From contig WTGY01000052.1 of assembly GCA_011523365.1 (NCBI GenBank), forward strand, positions 1-61,692: DNA of 61,692 nucleotides. Direction: 5' to 3'. The stretch is from Caldilineaceae bacterium. Lineage in GTDB: Bacteria > Chloroflexota > Anaerolineae > Caldilineales > Caldilineaceae. A model generated the notes under the pieces. It saw only the letters and a list, made by a program, of their open reading frames with translations, was not told the DNA's origin and searched no databases. This document shows, piece by piece, positions 1-8,949 of the stretch (position 1 is the first letter of the stretch; each line of letters opens with the position of its first letter). Position numbers and translations under genes: made by a program.

Positions 1-235
1 GTGCGGGGGCTCCGCCCCCGCAACGCCCCCCCTCCTGCAACATGCCTCGCCGACCGGGTGCCAATATTCGTAACAGGTGCCTAATCGAAGGTGTCTTGCC
101 AGACAGCGTCCCGCCAGTCGCATCCGATCCCCGTAGGTGCCGGCCTTGTGCCTGCCCTTTGCCTCTCCAAGATCCTGCAAATAATTTCAGCCACCGCCAC
201 CGTGGATTCCCCACCAGACTATTGCCACCCCACTA
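1..235 (+). repeat. R1 dispersed repeat, copy A (5' end cut by window edge)
   Basis: This segment recurs at 16339-16655 and 32006-32273. It opens with a GC-rich hairpin (3-10 pairs with 14-21, loop TCC), followed by a run of C residues and a conserved stretch to about 165. Similarity then weakens but continues to a shared GATTCCCC...CCAGACT block near 206-225. No open reading frame is conserved between the copies, so this looks like a non-coding intergenic repeat. The roughly 32 bases that precede the hairpin in the other two copies would lie outside the window here. Confidence 0.75.
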
Positions 236-263
236 CTGAGAAGCAACCTGTTTTTCCTTTTCC

Positions 264-292
264 TTGCTAACCCACTGCGATCAGCATATAAT
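264..292 (+). promoter_or_regulatory. sigma70-type promoter upstream of the ABC importer operon
   Basis: A TTGCTA box (264-269) is followed after 17 bases by a perfect TATAAT (287-292). Transcription would begin near 300 and give a leader of about 170 bases before the lipoprotein gene start at 473. The site lies just downstream of repeat copy A. Confidence 0.65.
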
Positions 293-392
293 GTGCCAAA
301 GTTGCTTGAAGTCGCGCCGCTGTAGTAAACCTCCCGTGTCGGTGCCTCCGAGAAACAGAGCATGATGTCTTGAATGGACAAATGGGGTCGAC

Positions 393-429
393 CTGCCGTT
401 CATGGCAGTTCACATCCTGTCGGCCAGGA
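393..429 (+). other. two consecutive small hairpins in the importer leader
   Basis: CTGCC (393-397) pairs with GGCAG (403-407), and TCCTG (415-419) pairs with CAGGA (425-429). Both sit in the predicted 5' leader, 44-80 bases before the start codon. I do not recognise a known riboswitch in them, and the stems are only 5 bp, so they may be chance. Confidence 0.25.
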
Positions 430-472
430 CACTTTAGTGATATATCTCTTACGTCATAAAAGGAGAATCCGA

Positions 473-1546
473 ATGAAAGCACCCCGCACACTTAACCTTC
501 TCGTTATATTGACAGCGTTTGCGCTTCTGCTTGCTGCCTGCCCGGCGCCGGCAGCGATGCCCGCAACCGATTCGGCCTCTGGCGATTCGGCCGACGGTAT
601 GGCCGGTGACTTCAAAGTCGGTCTCGTCACCGACGTCGGCCGCGTCAACGACCGCAGCTTCAACCAGTCTGCTTGGGAAGGCGTAGTCGCAGCCGCCGAA
701 GCCCTCGGCTTGGCCGAAGATGACATCAAGTACATCGAAACGCAGGACGCAAAAGACTACGCCGACAATATGCAGCAGTTTATCGACGCCGACTACAATG
801 TTATCGTCAGCGTCGGGTTTGCACTTGGCGACGCCACCACCACCGCAGCCCAGGAAAATCCTGATGTGTTCTTCATCGGTGTTGACCAGTTCCAGGGTGA
901 GGTCATGCCCAATCTGGCTGGCCTGATCTTCAACGAGGACCACTCCGGTTACCTGGCCGGCGTCCTCGCCGGCAGCCTGTCGCAAACCGGTACCATCGCC
1001 GCCGTCCTCGGGACCGACCTCGTTCCGCCCGTCGTTGCCTTCAACGAAGGCTACGTCGCCGGTGCCCAATCGGTAAACCCCGACATCAACGTCATATCCA
1101 CCTACCATCCCGGTGAAATTTCCCAGGCCTTTGTCGATCCCGAATGGGGCGCCGCCACCGCCAAACAGGCATTGGACCAGGGCGCCGATGTGATCTTCGG
1201 CGCCGGCGGCATCACCGGCAACGGCGCATTGCAGGAGATCGCCACCGCTGACGGCGCCGGCGAGACCGTCTTCTGCATCGGCGTCGACACCGACCAGTGG
1301 AATACCGTGCCCGCCGCCCAACCTTGCCTCGTCTCCAGCGCCATGAAGATGATCACCCCAGGGGTCGTCGAACTGGTCACCATGGCCAGCCAAGGCGAAT
1401 TTCCCGGCGGGAACTACTTCGGTGACGCCGACCTGGCTCCTTTCCACGACTTTGACGATATGATCCCGCAGGAGCTGAAGGACCTGCTCGAAGCGACGAA
1501 AGCCGGCCTGATCGATGGCTCGATCGACACCGGATACGGCAACTGA
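473..1546 (+). CDS. BMP-family (nucleoside-type) ABC transporter substrate-binding lipoprotein
   Basis: This is the extracytoplasmic solute receptor of the ABC importer encoded by the next three genes. I chose the ATG at 473 because AAAAGGAG ends a few bases upstream and the next residues form a lipoprotein signal peptide: a charged start, a hydrophobic core, and a lipobox LAAC with the lipidated Cys at residue 23. A longer frame from 374 would bury this signal. The mature part begins with the typical BMP/PnrA pattern (KVGLVTDVGRVNDRSFNQSA) and contains the family's DVIFGAGG-type segment. The protein is 357 residues, normal for the family. Members bind purine nucleosides (PnrA, BmpA, NupN); the ligand here is inferred. 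The gap to the permease gene holds an inverted repeat that may set receptor level above permease level. Confidence 0.93.
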   Translation: MKAPRTLNLLVILTAFALLLAACPAPAAMPATDSASGDSADGMAGDFKVGLVTDVGRVNDRSFNQSAWEGVVAAAEALGLAEDDIKYIETQDAKDYADNMQQFIDADYNVIVSVGFALGDATTTAAQENPDVFFIGVDQFQGEVMPNLAGLIFNEDHSGYLAGVLAGSLSQTGTIAAVLGTDLVPPVVAFNEGYVAGAQSVNPDINVISTYHPGEISQAFVDPEWGAATAKQALDQGADVIFGAGGITGNGALQEIATADGAGETVFCIGVDTDQWNTVPAAQPCLVSSAMKMITPGVVELVTMASQGEFPGGNYFGDADLAPFHDFDDMIPQELKDLLEATKAGLIDGSIDTGYGN

Positions 1547-1620
1547 TTCCACCGGCTCGTGAATCGGTAATCTGGGTCCTCGTCAAGCGCACCCGCGGCG
1601 AAACCGGCGAGGATCCATCT

Positions 1621-1656
1621 GAAGCGGGATGCCTCTGTAGCGGGGCCTCCCGCTTC
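1621..1656 (+). terminator. hairpin between receptor and permease genes (attenuator or mRNA-stabilising stem)
   Basis: GAAGCGGGA at 1621-1629 is perfectly complementary to TCCCGCTTC at 1648-1656, a 9-bp stem with an 18-base loop. No U-tract follows, so a full intrinsic terminator is unlikely. Partial termination or 3'-end protection of the receptor mRNA fits its position between a binding-protein gene and its permease gene. Confidence 0.4.
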
Positions 1657-1780
1657 ACATGTAGAACCGTCCGCGGCGGGACGACTACCCTCCCAATACC
1701 TGCAATCCCGCCGCCGCGGTCAGTCTGAAAAAACTCGGTTTTGTCTTGCCGCATAGTACGCCTTCAGACGGAGGCCCGTC

Positions 1781-2917
1781 TTGGCGACCGCCACCTCAGC
1801 ATCCGGCATAAGAAGAATCCTGCGCGCGCTCCTCATCCCTTCGCTCGCCCTCCTGTCAGCCCTGCTCGCCGGTGCCGTTGTCATGCTCCTCTCCGGCGAC
1901 GACCCCATGGCCGCCTACAGCGGACTGTTCCAGGGCGCATTCGGCGACGGCAAAGGTTGGGCCCGGACCATTCGCAAAACTGTCCCCTTCGTCTTGACGG
2001 GACTCTCCGTTGCTCTCGCCTTTAAGGTCAGCCTGTTCAACATCGGCGCATCCGGCCAGTTCGTGATGGGCTCCGTCTTCGCCGTCGCCGTCGGCATCAA
2101 CTTCGAAGGCCTGCCCATCTTCATCCACCTGCCCCTGGCCCTTATCGCCGGCATTATCGGCGGCCTGCTCTGGGGCGCCATCCCTGGCATCCTCAAAGTC
2201 TATACCGGCGCCCACGAAGTAATCGTCACCATCATGCTCAACTACGTCGCCTCCCTCTTCGGCGGCTGGACCGTCTACGCCGGCGGCACACAGGGCCAGA
2301 CCCCCGGCCCCCTCTGGGATCGCACCGCCGGCGCCATCTCCGAAACGCCCGACGTACTGCTCTCTGCTCAGATTCCATGGCTCTTCGGCCCCCCCTACCG
2401 CGTCCACTACGGAATCTTTCTCGCCTTGGCCGCCGCAATACTCGTCTGGTGGCTGATCTTCAAGACCCCCCTCGGCTTCGAAATGCGCACCGTCGGCCAC
2501 AACATGCGCGCCGCCCGCTACGCCGGCATTCGCGTCAACTTCACCATCATCCTCACTATGGCCCTCGCCGGTGGACTTGCCGGACTTGCAGGCGCAATCG
2601 AAACCCTCGGCCTCAACCATAAGTTCGCCCCCGAATTCGGCGGCGCCGTCGGCTTCGACGGCATCACCGTCGCGCTGCTCGGCCAGACCCATCCCATCGG
2701 CGTCCTCCTGGCCGCCTTCATGTTCGGTGCCCTTGACGGCGGCGCGGCCACAATGCAGTTCGTGTCAGGGGTCCCCGCCGACATCATCCAAATCATTCAG
2801 GCGCTCGTACTCGCCTTCGTCGCTGCCCCTCTCATCATCCGCATGCTCTTCCGCCTCCGCCAGCAGACCGATCAGGATGCGGGTTCCGCAGTCAGCACGA
2901 GTTGGGGTGGCACGTGA
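1781..2917 (+). CDS. nucleoside-type ABC transporter permease (YufP/NupP-like)
   Basis: First of two integral-membrane subunits of the importer. The protein (378 residues) is almost wholly hydrophobic, with many membrane segments, and carries the BPD_transp_2 pattern: SLFNIGASGQFVMG near residue 85, GAIPGILKVYTGAHEVIVTIM around 132-152, and GMALAGGLAGLAG-like stretches later. The start is a TTG preceded by ACGGAGG at 6-base spacing. The gene follows the receptor gene by 234 bases and overlaps the next permease at GTGA. The family is established; nucleoside specificity is inferred from the BMP-type receptor. Confidence 0.9.
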   Translation: MATATSASGIRRILRALLIPSLALLSALLAGAVVMLLSGDDPMAAYSGLFQGAFGDGKGWARTIRKTVPFVLTGLSVALAFKVSLFNIGASGQFVMGSVFAVAVGINFEGLPIFIHLPLALIAGIIGGLLWGAIPGILKVYTGAHEVIVTIMLNYVASLFGGWTVYAGGTQGQTPGPLWDRTAGAISETPDVLLSAQIPWLFGPPYRVHYGIFLALAAAILVWWLIFKTPLGFEMRTVGHNMRAARYAGIRVNFTIILTMALAGGLAGLAGAIETLGLNHKFAPEFGGAVGFDGITVALLGQTHPIGVLLAAFMFGALDGGAATMQFVSGVPADIIQIIQALVLAFVAAPLIIRMLFRLRQQTDQDAGSAVSTSWGGT

Positions 2918-3981
2918 GCAGGAACGCACCCGTTTCGGCATTCAATCATCTGCGCAGACGCTACGGCAACACCATGTTCGTGGCGCTCGCACTCGTCGTC
3001 ATGGCCATCCTGGTAAATCTCACCCCGCTCAAAGAGCAGACTTGGCTGCGCGTGCTCTTCGGCATCAGCGCCCTTAACTTCACCCTGCGCGCGACAGTGC
3101 CTCTCGTCCTCGGAGCCCTCAGCGGAATCCTCTGCGAAAGGTCCGGCATCATCAACATCGGAATCGAAGGCATGATGCTCGCCGGCGCCTTCGCCGGCTT
3201 CGTCGCCAAGACCAGTACCAATCACTGGCCCCTGGCCGTCAGCCTCATCTTCAGCGTCGCCGTCGCCATGGCCGTCGGCGGCCTCATGGGAGCCGTCCAC
3301 GCCCTCTTCTCCATCCGGTTTCGCATGGACCAGATCATCTCAGGCACCGTCATCATCATTCTCGCCCTCGGCACCTCCTCCTATCTCTACAACCGCGACG
3401 CCATCGCTGAAGGCAAGTTCTCATCAATCCCTATTCCCGGACTGGCTCAGATTCCCGTGCTCGGGCCCGTCCTCTTCGACAATCCCCCCATAACCTATCT
3501 CGCCCTCATCATGGTCGTCGTCGTTCACGTCGGTCTCTTCTACACCCGCTGGGGCCTGCGCACGCGCGCCGTCGGTGAACACCCCCGCGCCGCCGACACC
3601 GTCGGCATCAACGTCAACCGCTATCGTTACGTAAACACCTCCTTGGGAGGCATGTTAGCCGGCCTCGCCGGAGCCTTCCTCGTCCTCGAGGCAGTCGGCC
3701 AGTTCCAGGAAGGCATGACCGCAGGCCGCGGCTTCATCTCCCTTGCCGCTATGATCTTTGGCAATTGGAACCCCATCGGCGCCCTCGGCGCAGCAACCCT
3801 CTTCGGCTACACCCAGGCCCTCCAGAACGAACTGCTGCTCGCCGGTGTCACTCAGGTTCCCCGTCAGTTCATCTCCATGCTGCCCTACGTCGTTACCATA
3901 GTCGCCGTCTCCGGCCTCGTCGGCCGTGTGCGGCCCCCTGCCGCCGAAGGCAAAGTCTACGAGACGGAGGGTAGCTCATGA
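2914..3981 (+). CDS. nucleoside-type ABC transporter permease (YufQ/NupQ-like)
   Basis: Second membrane subunit. I place the start at the GTG that overlaps the previous stop (GTGA, 2914-2917), with GGGGTGG upstream; an alternative TTG at 2902 would add four residues. The frame encodes about 355 residues with multiple membrane helices and the conserved segment ERSGIINIGIEGMMLAGAFA, diagnostic of this permease type. The stop overlaps the ATPase start as ATGA. The tight coupling suggests the two permeases and the ATPase are made in fixed ratio. Confidence 0.9.
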   Translation: MSRNAPVSAFNHLRRRYGNTMFVALALVVMAILVNLTPLKEQTWLRVLFGISALNFTLRATVPLVLGALSGILCERSGIINIGIEGMMLAGAFAGFVAKTSTNHWPLAVSLIFSVAVAMAVGGLMGAVHALFSIRFRMDQIISGTVIIILALGTSSYLYNRDAIAEGKFSSIPIPGLAQIPVLGPVLFDNPPITYLALIMVVVVHVGLFYTRWGLRTRAVGEHPRAADTVGINVNRYRYVNTSLGGMLAGLAGAFLVLEAVGQFQEGMTAGRGFISLAAMIFGNWNPIGALGAATLFGYTQALQNELLLAGVTQVPRQFISMLPYVVTIVAVSGLVGRVRPPAAEGKVYETEGSS

Positions 3982-5552
3982 CCACGGCCCAATTGACTCA
4001 GGCCCAGCAAGCAAATGCCGGCTCCCCAAAACTCGCAGTCAACGGAATTACCAAGCTCTTTCCCGGGGTCGTCGCCAACAAAGACATAGACCTGGCACTG
4101 CATGAGGGCGAAATCCTCGCCCTGCTCGGCGAAAACGGCGCCGGCAAATCAACCCTCATGAATATCATCTACGGGCTCTACCAGCCCACCGAGGGTCGGA
4201 TTCTGGTTGATGGCCGCCCCGTCGATTTGCACTCCCCCCGCGACGCAATCGACCTCGGTATCGGCATGGTCCATCAGCACTTCCAGCTCGTGCCGGTTAT
4301 GACCGTTATCGACAACATCATGCTTGGGAGCGAAAGCGTCGACCGCGGCCTACTGGACCGCGAAAGCGTCTCAGCGCAGATTAACGAGCTGTCAGAGCGT
4401 TACAACATGCCTGTGGACCCCAATGCCGTCATCGAAGACCTGCCCGTAGGCGTTCAGCAGCGCGTCGAAATCCTGAAGGCGCTCTACCGCAACGCCGACA
4501 TACTGATCCTGGATGAGCCAACATCGGTTCTCACGCCTCAGGAAATAGAGGGCCTCTTCAAAGTCATGGAGCTGCTGCGCAGCCAGGGCAAGTCGATCAT
4601 CTTCATTACCCACAAGCTCAAGGAAGTACTGCGTATCGCCGACCGCATCGCAGTTCTGCGCCGAGGCGAAATGGTGGGCGAAGCCGACCCGGCCACCGTC
4701 TCGCAGGAGGACCTCGCCGCCCTTATGGTTGGTCGCAAAGTGACGCTGGAAGTTGAAAAGGAGGCGGCCAGCGCAGGTGAGGTCCTTTTGCAGATTCAAG
4801 ACATCGAAGCATTCACCGACCTCGGCGAGCCCGCCCTCCGAGGCGTATCGCTGGACGTGCTCGCCGGCGAGATCGTCGGCGTCGCCGGCGTACAGGGCAA
4901 CGGTCAGACCGAACTCGTTGAAGTCGTCACCGGCCTGCGTCCCGCCACCGCCGGATCAGTACGCATCAACAATGTCGACATGACCAATGCCCCCCCTCGC
5001 CGCATCACCGAAGAAGGCGCCATCTGCCACGTGCCGGAGGACCGCCACATGTACGGTATGGTCGACGCCTACTCGGTCGCCGACAATCTGGTGCTCAGCT
5101 CCTATTACAAGAGACCCTTCTCCTCCGGCCTCACCATGAATGAACAGGCCATCGCCCAGCACGCCGTAGAACTGGTGGCGCAATTCGACGTCCGCACGCC
5201 CTCAGTCAGGACCTCCGGCTCCAGTCTTTCCGGCGGCAACCAGCAAAAGATGGTCGTCGCCCGCGAGTTCGGCCGCCCCATCCGCCTTCTCGTCGCCGCC
5301 CAGCCCACGCGCGGCATCGACGTCGGCTCAATCGAATTCATACACAGCCAGATCGTCGCCAAGCGGGACGAGGGCGTCGCCGTCCTCCTGGTGAGCTACG
5401 AGCTGGACGAAATCATGGCCCTTTCCGACCGCATCGCCGTCATGTTCCACGGCCAAATCAGCGCCATACTGCCGCGCAGCCAGGCAACCCGCGAGAAAAT
5501 CGGTCTCCTCATGGCCGGTGTCAGCGCTGAAGACGGTTCGCCTGCCGGCTGA
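3978..5552 (+). CDS. ABC transporter double ATP-binding protein (NupO/RbsA-like)
   Basis: The ATPase of the importer, 524 residues with two nucleotide-binding domains in tandem. Domain 1 has a canonical Walker A (GENGAGKST, residues 51-59), a signature-like LPVGVQQRVEIL and Walker B LILDEPTS. Domain 2 is the usual degenerate half: its P-loop position reads GVQGNGQTEL without Lys-Ser, while SGGNQQK and QPTRGID are kept. Length and asymmetry match sugar/nucleoside-type ATPases. The start ATG overlaps the previous stop. Only domain 1 is expected to hydrolyse ATP efficiently; this is family knowledge. Confidence 0.93.
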   Translation: MTTAQLTQAQQANAGSPKLAVNGITKLFPGVVANKDIDLALHEGEILALLGENGAGKSTLMNIIYGLYQPTEGRILVDGRPVDLHSPRDAIDLGIGMVHQHFQLVPVMTVIDNIMLGSESVDRGLLDRESVSAQINELSERYNMPVDPNAVIEDLPVGVQQRVEILKALYRNADILILDEPTSVLTPQEIEGLFKVMELLRSQGKSIIFITHKLKEVLRIADRIAVLRRGEMVGEADPATVSQEDLAALMVGRKVTLEVEKEAASAGEVLLQIQDIEAFTDLGEPALRGVSLDVLAGEIVGVAGVQGNGQTELVEVVTGLRPATAGSVRINNVDMTNAPPRRITEEGAICHVPEDRHMYGMVDAYSVADNLVLSSYYKRPFSSGLTMNEQAIAQHAVELVAQFDVRTPSVRTSGSSLSGGNQQKMVVAREFGRPIRLLVAAQPTRGIDVGSIEFIHSQIVAKRDEGVAVLLVSYELDEIMALSDRIAVMFHGQISAILPRSQATREKIGLLMAGVSAEDGSPAG

Positions 5553-5642
5553 CCTGCAGGGGCCCTACGTCCGCGCCCTGCCACCAAAGAAATCGCGACC
5601 GTCTTCAATCAGACTAACCACGGCAAGGAAGATAAGGACCGG

Positions 5643-7277
5643 ATGACAGATCCCGCGCTCGACCAGCCCCAACTTGAAGAGTACGACGACATCGACGGCG
5701 AGTTCAGGTTTCCCCACACCAACGGCGAGCTCTACTTTGTCGCCGACAGGGACAGCGATCTCTACGATCTCCGCTGGCACTGGCACAGGCGCGCTTACGC
5801 CCGTTCCATTCGCATCCGCATCGACGCACCCATCTACACCAGCAGCGGCATCAGTAGCGAGCAGCTGGACGACGTCCTTCCACTCGCGGTCCAGCTATAC
5901 CCCGGCTACCAGGAAACCATCTACGGCGTCGAAGGCGTTATCGTCAGCAAACGCATCTTCGCGCCCCTCGACAGCTACTACGACCGGTCGCTCCTCTGGA
6001 TGATGGAAGCCCAGGCCGAGGGCGACCGCCTGATCCAGATTCGAGTCGAAATCGACTGGGGCGAACCCCTGGACCAACGCATGGTCGACGGACTCCTGGT
6101 CGTGCAGAAGGACCCCGGCGAAGCCAGGGGTGCCCACGGCCAGCGCAACGCCGAGAGCACTCGCGTCTTCGGCGCCGCCGAAGGGCGCCCCGACTTGGTC
6201 GACTTTCCCAGCGCCTCCCAGGCCCACCTGATCTACCACGTCCTCGTCGCCGGCCAGGTCGACCTTCCCCTGATCCTGGCATTGAGCGACGTAGGCGAGC
6301 AGGTAGCCTGGAACGGCTTCCTCGTCCAGCGCGACATCTCACGCGCCTTCAAGCGCAGCCGCGGCAGCTGGCACGACATCACCCACCGCGGACGGCTCTG
6401 GTCCCCGGACGCCGCAACCACACACGCTGTACAACAAGCCAAAATCGGCGCCGTGCAGAAACTGGCCCGTTTCCGCTCCGGCTTCGCACCCGCCGACCGC
6501 GCCATCGAATCCGTTCCCGGTCTCGTCGATCTGTTCGACACCTTCGCCCCGGCACACAGCCGCAACATGCTCGAGACCCTGCGCCGCGTCGCCGAACGTA
6601 CTGGCGGCGCACTTCCCCGCCGCCTCCCCGTCCTCACGCGCGGTCCCGTCGCCGTGCCCGATGAAGACATTCCTTTTGCTGCCGCTGCCTACCTGGGTAC
6701 TTTGCACACTCACCTGCAGCGCCTCCCTGACCACGAATGGCTGTCGACGCACCAACAAGCCCTGACCACCGCGGCCAATGAACTGGCGGCCTATTGTCGT
6801 GCAACCTCGTCCCCAACCGCGTCCGATGCAAGCCGCCTCGGCTTGACGGCTGCCGCCGCCCTCGCTCGCCAACTGAATCAGCCCGACGACGCCGCCAGAT
6901 GGGCCGACGCGGCAACGCGGCTCGCCAACAACGACAGCGCCTCACCATCCGGCCACCCCGCCCCCAACGCCGCGTCAATCTGGAATCTGCTCGGCATCAC
7001 CACAGCAAACGACGAGCTGACAATTCACAGGCAATGGCCCTCCCACTGGGACTGGTGGGCACTCATCCAACTCCCCTACCGGGCGCAGGGAGAGGAGGAC
7101 ACGATCAGTCTGCTCTGGGATGGCCATACGCTGCACACGACCCGCCCGGTCGCCTTCGACGGCCCGGTCACACATCAGAATCAGGTCCAGCCCTTCGGCT
7201 CCGATGAACATAGCTTTAACCTGCGTTTCCGCCTGGGAACCGATCTGTTCATTCCTACTTTCCATTCCGAAGCGTAG
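5643..7277 (+). CDS. uncharacterised glycosidase-like protein
   Basis: I do not recognise this 544-residue protein at family level. The N-terminal half (about 1-240) is beta-rich with many aromatic and acidic residues. The middle (about 270-440) is alpha-helical with evenly spaced hydrophobic helices. The C-terminal 90 residues are again beta-rich with several Trp (HWDWWALIQLPY). This order, beta-supersandwich, helical barrel, beta domain, recalls (alpha/alpha)6 glycoside hydrolases and phosphorylases, but I cannot assign catalytic acids. No signal peptide is seen, so it is probably cytoplasmic. It lies 90 bases after the importer and could act on imported solutes, for example a nucleoside or glycoside; that link is inference. 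Confidence 0.7.
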   Translation: MTDPALDQPQLEEYDDIDGEFRFPHTNGELYFVADRDSDLYDLRWHWHRRAYARSIRIRIDAPIYTSSGISSEQLDDVLPLAVQLYPGYQETIYGVEGVIVSKRIFAPLDSYYDRSLLWMMEAQAEGDRLIQIRVEIDWGEPLDQRMVDGLLVVQKDPGEARGAHGQRNAESTRVFGAAEGRPDLVDFPSASQAHLIYHVLVAGQVDLPLILALSDVGEQVAWNGFLVQRDISRAFKRSRGSWHDITHRGRLWSPDAATTHAVQQAKIGAVQKLARFRSGFAPADRAIESVPGLVDLFDTFAPAHSRNMLETLRRVAERTGGALPRRLPVLTRGPVAVPDEDIPFAAAAYLGTLHTHLQRLPDHEWLSTHQQALTTAANELAAYCRATSSPTASDASRLGLTAAAALARQLNQPDDAARWADAATRLANNDSASPSGHPAPNAASIWNLLGITTANDELTIHRQWPSHWDWWALIQLPYRAQGEEDTISLLWDGHTLHTTRPVAFDGPVTHQNQVQPFGSDEHSFNLRFRLGTDLFIPTFHSEA

Positions 7278-7377
7278 TCAGACAGGCACTTCGATCTGGC
7301 CCCTGCCTGGGGAAACTGAGGGAGGCGAGAGTGCATCGGGATTCGACAGTTTTCCTCAACCAGCACAGTCAATCCAC

Positions 7378-8457
7378 ATGACCACAGCATTTGTCTACGA
7401 CCCCTTCGAACGCAACCACAGCTTCCCCGGCCATCCGGAGTGTCGAGAGCGCATGCAGAGTACCTGGGAGCTGCTGGAAACCGACGGCATCCTCGATTCC
7501 TTGACCCGCCTCCCCAACGCGCCTGCCCATCTCGACCCAATTCTCGCCGTCCACAACTCGGCCTACGTTGAACAACTGCAGGAAATCTGCCGCGGTATCC
7601 AGGAGCCCGCCGGCGGAAGTAGCAGATTGCAGAGTTGGGACCAATCGGCACTCTGGCTCGACCCGGACACGTACGTCCTCTATGACAGCTGGGAAGCATC
7701 CCTCCGGGCTGTGGGCGGCCTGCTGCAACTGACCGACGCAGTGATGACCGGCGCCGCCGGCAACGGCTTTGCCATGGTGCGGCCGCCCGGCCATCATGCC
7801 CGGCCCCGCAACGCCAAGGGCTTCTGCCTTTTCGGCAACATAGCCGTCGCCGCGCGCCACGTGCAACGGAAACACGGCGCAGAACGTCTCCTCATCGTCG
7901 ACTTCGACGTGCATCACGGCAACGGCACCGAGGAAATGTTCTACGACGACCCCTCCGTCCTCTTCATCAGCATCCACCAGTACCCGCACTACCCTTTCAG
8001 CGGCAGCATCGACGAAGTCGGACAAGGCCCCGGCGAACGCTTCAACGTCAACGTTCCCTTCCCTGCCGGCGTCGGCGATGCCGGCTACCTCGCAGCCCTC
8101 CGCCAGCTCGTCCACCCCCTTGCCCGCGAATTCCGACCGGACGCAATTTTCCTGTCCGCCGGTTTCGACGGCCACTGGATGGACCCGCTCAGCGCCCATC
8201 GCCTGAGCGTCGGCGGATACGCAGCATTGGTGAAAGATCTCCTCGCCCTTGCCGAGTCGCTATGCGGAGGCCGGCTGATCTGCACACTGGAGGGCGGGTA
8301 CGATCTGAACGCCCTGCCCCACTGCATCCTCTCCTCCCTCAGAGTGCTCAGCCGCAGCCCTGCCGGCATCAGCGATCCCTTCGGCGCGGTCGAAGGCAAC
8401 CCGCGCGCTGCCGACAAAGTGATATCAGCGGTCAAGCGCCGTCAAGGAATTCGCTGA
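7378..8457 (+). CDS. HDAC/AcuC-family zinc deacetylase
   Basis: Class II-like histone deacetylase superfamily enzyme, 359 residues, hydrolysing acyl-amide bonds of acetyl-lysine or acetylpolyamine-type substrates. Catalytic features are visible: tandem His RPPGHHA (139-140), DFDVHHGNGTE with zinc ligands Asp177 and His179, AGFDGH with zinc ligand Asp264, and LEGGYDL with the transition-state Tyr308. The frame is open from 7120, but homology begins at ATG 7378 (TAFVYDP then FPGHPECRERM), so I use that start. No export signal. The substrate cannot be told from sequence. It follows the glycosidase-like gene by 100 bases in the same direction. Confidence 0.92.
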   Translation: MTTAFVYDPFERNHSFPGHPECRERMQSTWELLETDGILDSLTRLPNAPAHLDPILAVHNSAYVEQLQEICRGIQEPAGGSSRLQSWDQSALWLDPDTYVLYDSWEASLRAVGGLLQLTDAVMTGAAGNGFAMVRPPGHHARPRNAKGFCLFGNIAVAARHVQRKHGAERLLIVDFDVHHGNGTEEMFYDDPSVLFISIHQYPHYPFSGSIDEVGQGPGERFNVNVPFPAGVGDAGYLAALRQLVHPLAREFRPDAIFLSAGFDGHWMDPLSAHRLSVGGYAALVKDLLALAESLCGGRLICTLEGGYDLNALPHCILSSLRVLSRSPAGISDPFGAVEGNPRAADKVISAVKRRQGIR

Positions 8458-8594
8458 AACCGGCTAAATTCGGTAGACTTGCCGCTTAGGGATGCCTTGC
8501 CCTTGTCCCTCGGTCCGACTCCAAACCATCACACCACGCAGCCATCCGGAGACCAGGCCGCACAAGCCGGGTCAATCGTACGATAAGAGGAACC

Positions 8595-8858
8595 ATGCAC
8601 ACCATCATTCTTCAAACTAAAGCCCGCCAGTCATCCACGGGCAAGACATGGCGCATCGAAGTTCTCGGCGACAGCCTTATTAAAGAGGACGTCAAAGTCT
8701 CCATCGGCGAGCTCGAATACCACCCAGCCAAAGCCGAACGCCGTTCCCTGATCGACATCCTTACGATTATCGAACGTCACAACTTTCGCATCTGCCATGT
8801 CGAACACAAACCCAATGACGACGGATTGGAAGAGTGGATGTTCATCCTGCAAGGTTGA
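8595..8858 (+). CDS. small conserved-looking hypothetical protein (87 aa)
   Basis: A short frame with a good ribosome-binding site (AAGAGGA, 5 bases before the ATG) in a co-directional row between the deacetylase and the phosphodiesterase. The product has alternating beta- and alpha-type segments, a mixed charge pattern and no membrane segment. Codon use resembles its neighbours. I recognise no family. The real-gene call rests on the ribosome-binding site, the strand context and the absence of a better frame. Confidence 0.65.
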   Translation: MHTIILQTKARQSSTGKTWRIEVLGDSLIKEDVKVSIGELEYHPAKAERRSLIDILTIIERHNFRICHVEHKPNDDGLEEWMFILQG

Positions 8859-8949
8859 GCGAGATCCGGTTGCCCATTACGTCTCGCGACCCGCGCCCGT
8901 CACCGGCAACGCCTCCTAACATGCGCAGTACGACTGACCAGGGACGGTC

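Noticed and set aside
299..472. Purine, preQ1 or similar riboswitch in the importer leader
   Set aside because: No conserved aptamer core could be matched; only two short hairpins are present.
449..1552. Long minus-strand frame (367 codons) opposite the BMP lipoprotein gene
   Set aside because: It mirrors a clear gene on the plus strand; the codon pattern and Gly/Asp-rich product are typical of antisense frames in GC-rich DNA, and it has no ribosome-binding site.
1856..2692. Minus-strand frame (278 codons) opposite the first permease gene
   Set aside because: Antisense shadow of a recognised membrane protein; the product is Gly/Glu-rich with no family features.
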